Part shown: positions 63,823 through 64,000 of the stretch, piece by piece
How positions within the stretch are numbered: position 1 is the stretch's first letter
Layout of the letters: every line of letters starts with the position of its first letter
Made by a program: the position numbers and the translations under genes
The notes under the pieces: generated by a model
Database searches by the model: none
What the model saw: only the letters and a program-made list of their open reading frames with translations
What the model was told of the DNA's origin: nothing
DNA from: Saprospiraceae bacterium
GTDB taxonomy: Bacteria; Bacteroidota; Bacteroidia; Chitinophagales; Saprospiraceae
Direction: 5' to 3'
DNA: 64,000 bases
NCBI GenBank assembly: GCA_028280415.1
Contig: JANQLV010000014.1
Span: 62,001-126,000, forward strand

Positions 63823-64000
63823 AATTGCAGGATAGTTAAGAGATTTTGTATATCAAATTACAAAAGAACACAACAATTTTGGTGTTTTTTAGTTCGTTTA
63901 GTAATTTGTTATTGAAACGTTAAGATACTTTAACTATTGCGCCTAAATTGGCAAGCCTTAGACTTTTTGTACAATTTGATATATTCAAGACAATACTGAT
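63823..64000. other. right edge, upstream of porU
   Basis: 178 AT-rich bases with no gene. Probably the porU promoter region; a TAATTTG word on the minus strand is one base short of the consensus box. Confidence 0.4.

Noticed and set aside
1..64000. CRISPR arrays, insertion sequences, prophage, rRNA and tRNA genes
   Set aside because: Looked for periodic repeats, transposase or integrase motifs and tRNA T-loops; none found.

Overview
The window is chromosomal DNA from a Bacteroidota bacterium, most likely a marine or freshwater Saprospiria/Lewinella-type organism (the class is inferred). Four things support this. It carries type IX secretion (T9SS) and gliding genes: porU, porV, gldM and gldN. 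Several secreted proteins end in type A or type B T9SS sorting domains. Many genes have the Bacteroidota -7 promoter box TAnnTTTG. Shine-Dalgarno sequences are scarce. There is no prophage, insertion sequence, CRISPR array, rRNA or recognisable tRNA. Most of the window looks like core genome with accessory secreted proteins between housekeeping genes.

Layout. 1-7.1 kb: a truncated NfeD-like membrane protein, PRPP synthetase (prs), ribosomal protein bL25, an omega-amidase-type nitrilase, an NlpC/P60 peptidase, a prohibitin-like SPFH protein, a DUF2279 protein and a PepSY-type membrane protein. 7.2-18 kb, all on the minus strand: fumarylacetoacetase behind a secreted M14 peptidase, metF, a carboxypeptidase-regulatory-like secreted protein, lon and parE. 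18.2-22.7 kb: an AntA-type antirepressor-like protein, an HTTM/vitamin-K-carboxylase-like membrane protein flanked by two small membrane proteins, and tatC. 23.2-27 kb: gldM and gldN (T9SS motor/ring parts, without gldK/gldL beside them) and a Ca2+/Na+ antiporter. 27.2-39.1 kb: secreted T9SS cargo (a type A protein, two LamG paralogues and a large SprB-repeat/cohesin protein) mixed with parA, ybaB, a DUF1573 lipoprotein and a cytoplasmic TPR histidine kinase. 39.5-48.2 kb: hutI, a thioredoxin-SPOR fusion, then fabH-efp-accB-accC (start of fatty-acid synthesis plus EF-P) and an MsbA-like ABC exporter. 48.3-56 kb: a T9SS cargo protein, a small beta-barrel-like protein, a TrhA/hemolysin III protein, a hidden 39-codon peptide gene, an ACC-deaminase-like PLP enzyme and a large NtrY-like kinase. 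56.4-64 kb: the RNase P RNA gene, a T9SS cargo protein, porV and porU.

How the genes fit together: GldM/GldN, PorU (sortase) and PorV (shuttle) belong to one secretion route. Five proteins in the window carry the C-terminal signals that route reads. accB/accC/fabH feed acyl chains to lipid synthesis, and the MsbA-like exporter next door moves lipid products.

The most unusual item is a 39-codon gene at 50978-51097 (minus strand). Its N-terminus matches the 'LKVKSF' leader of Bacteroidota pinensin-type/GG natural-product precursor peptides, but it has no cysteine and no modification or export genes beside it. Other points of interest are a terminator-like hairpin between gldM and gldN, the thioredoxin-SPOR fusion, the antirepressor-like protein outside any prophage, and the gamma-carboxylase-like cluster.
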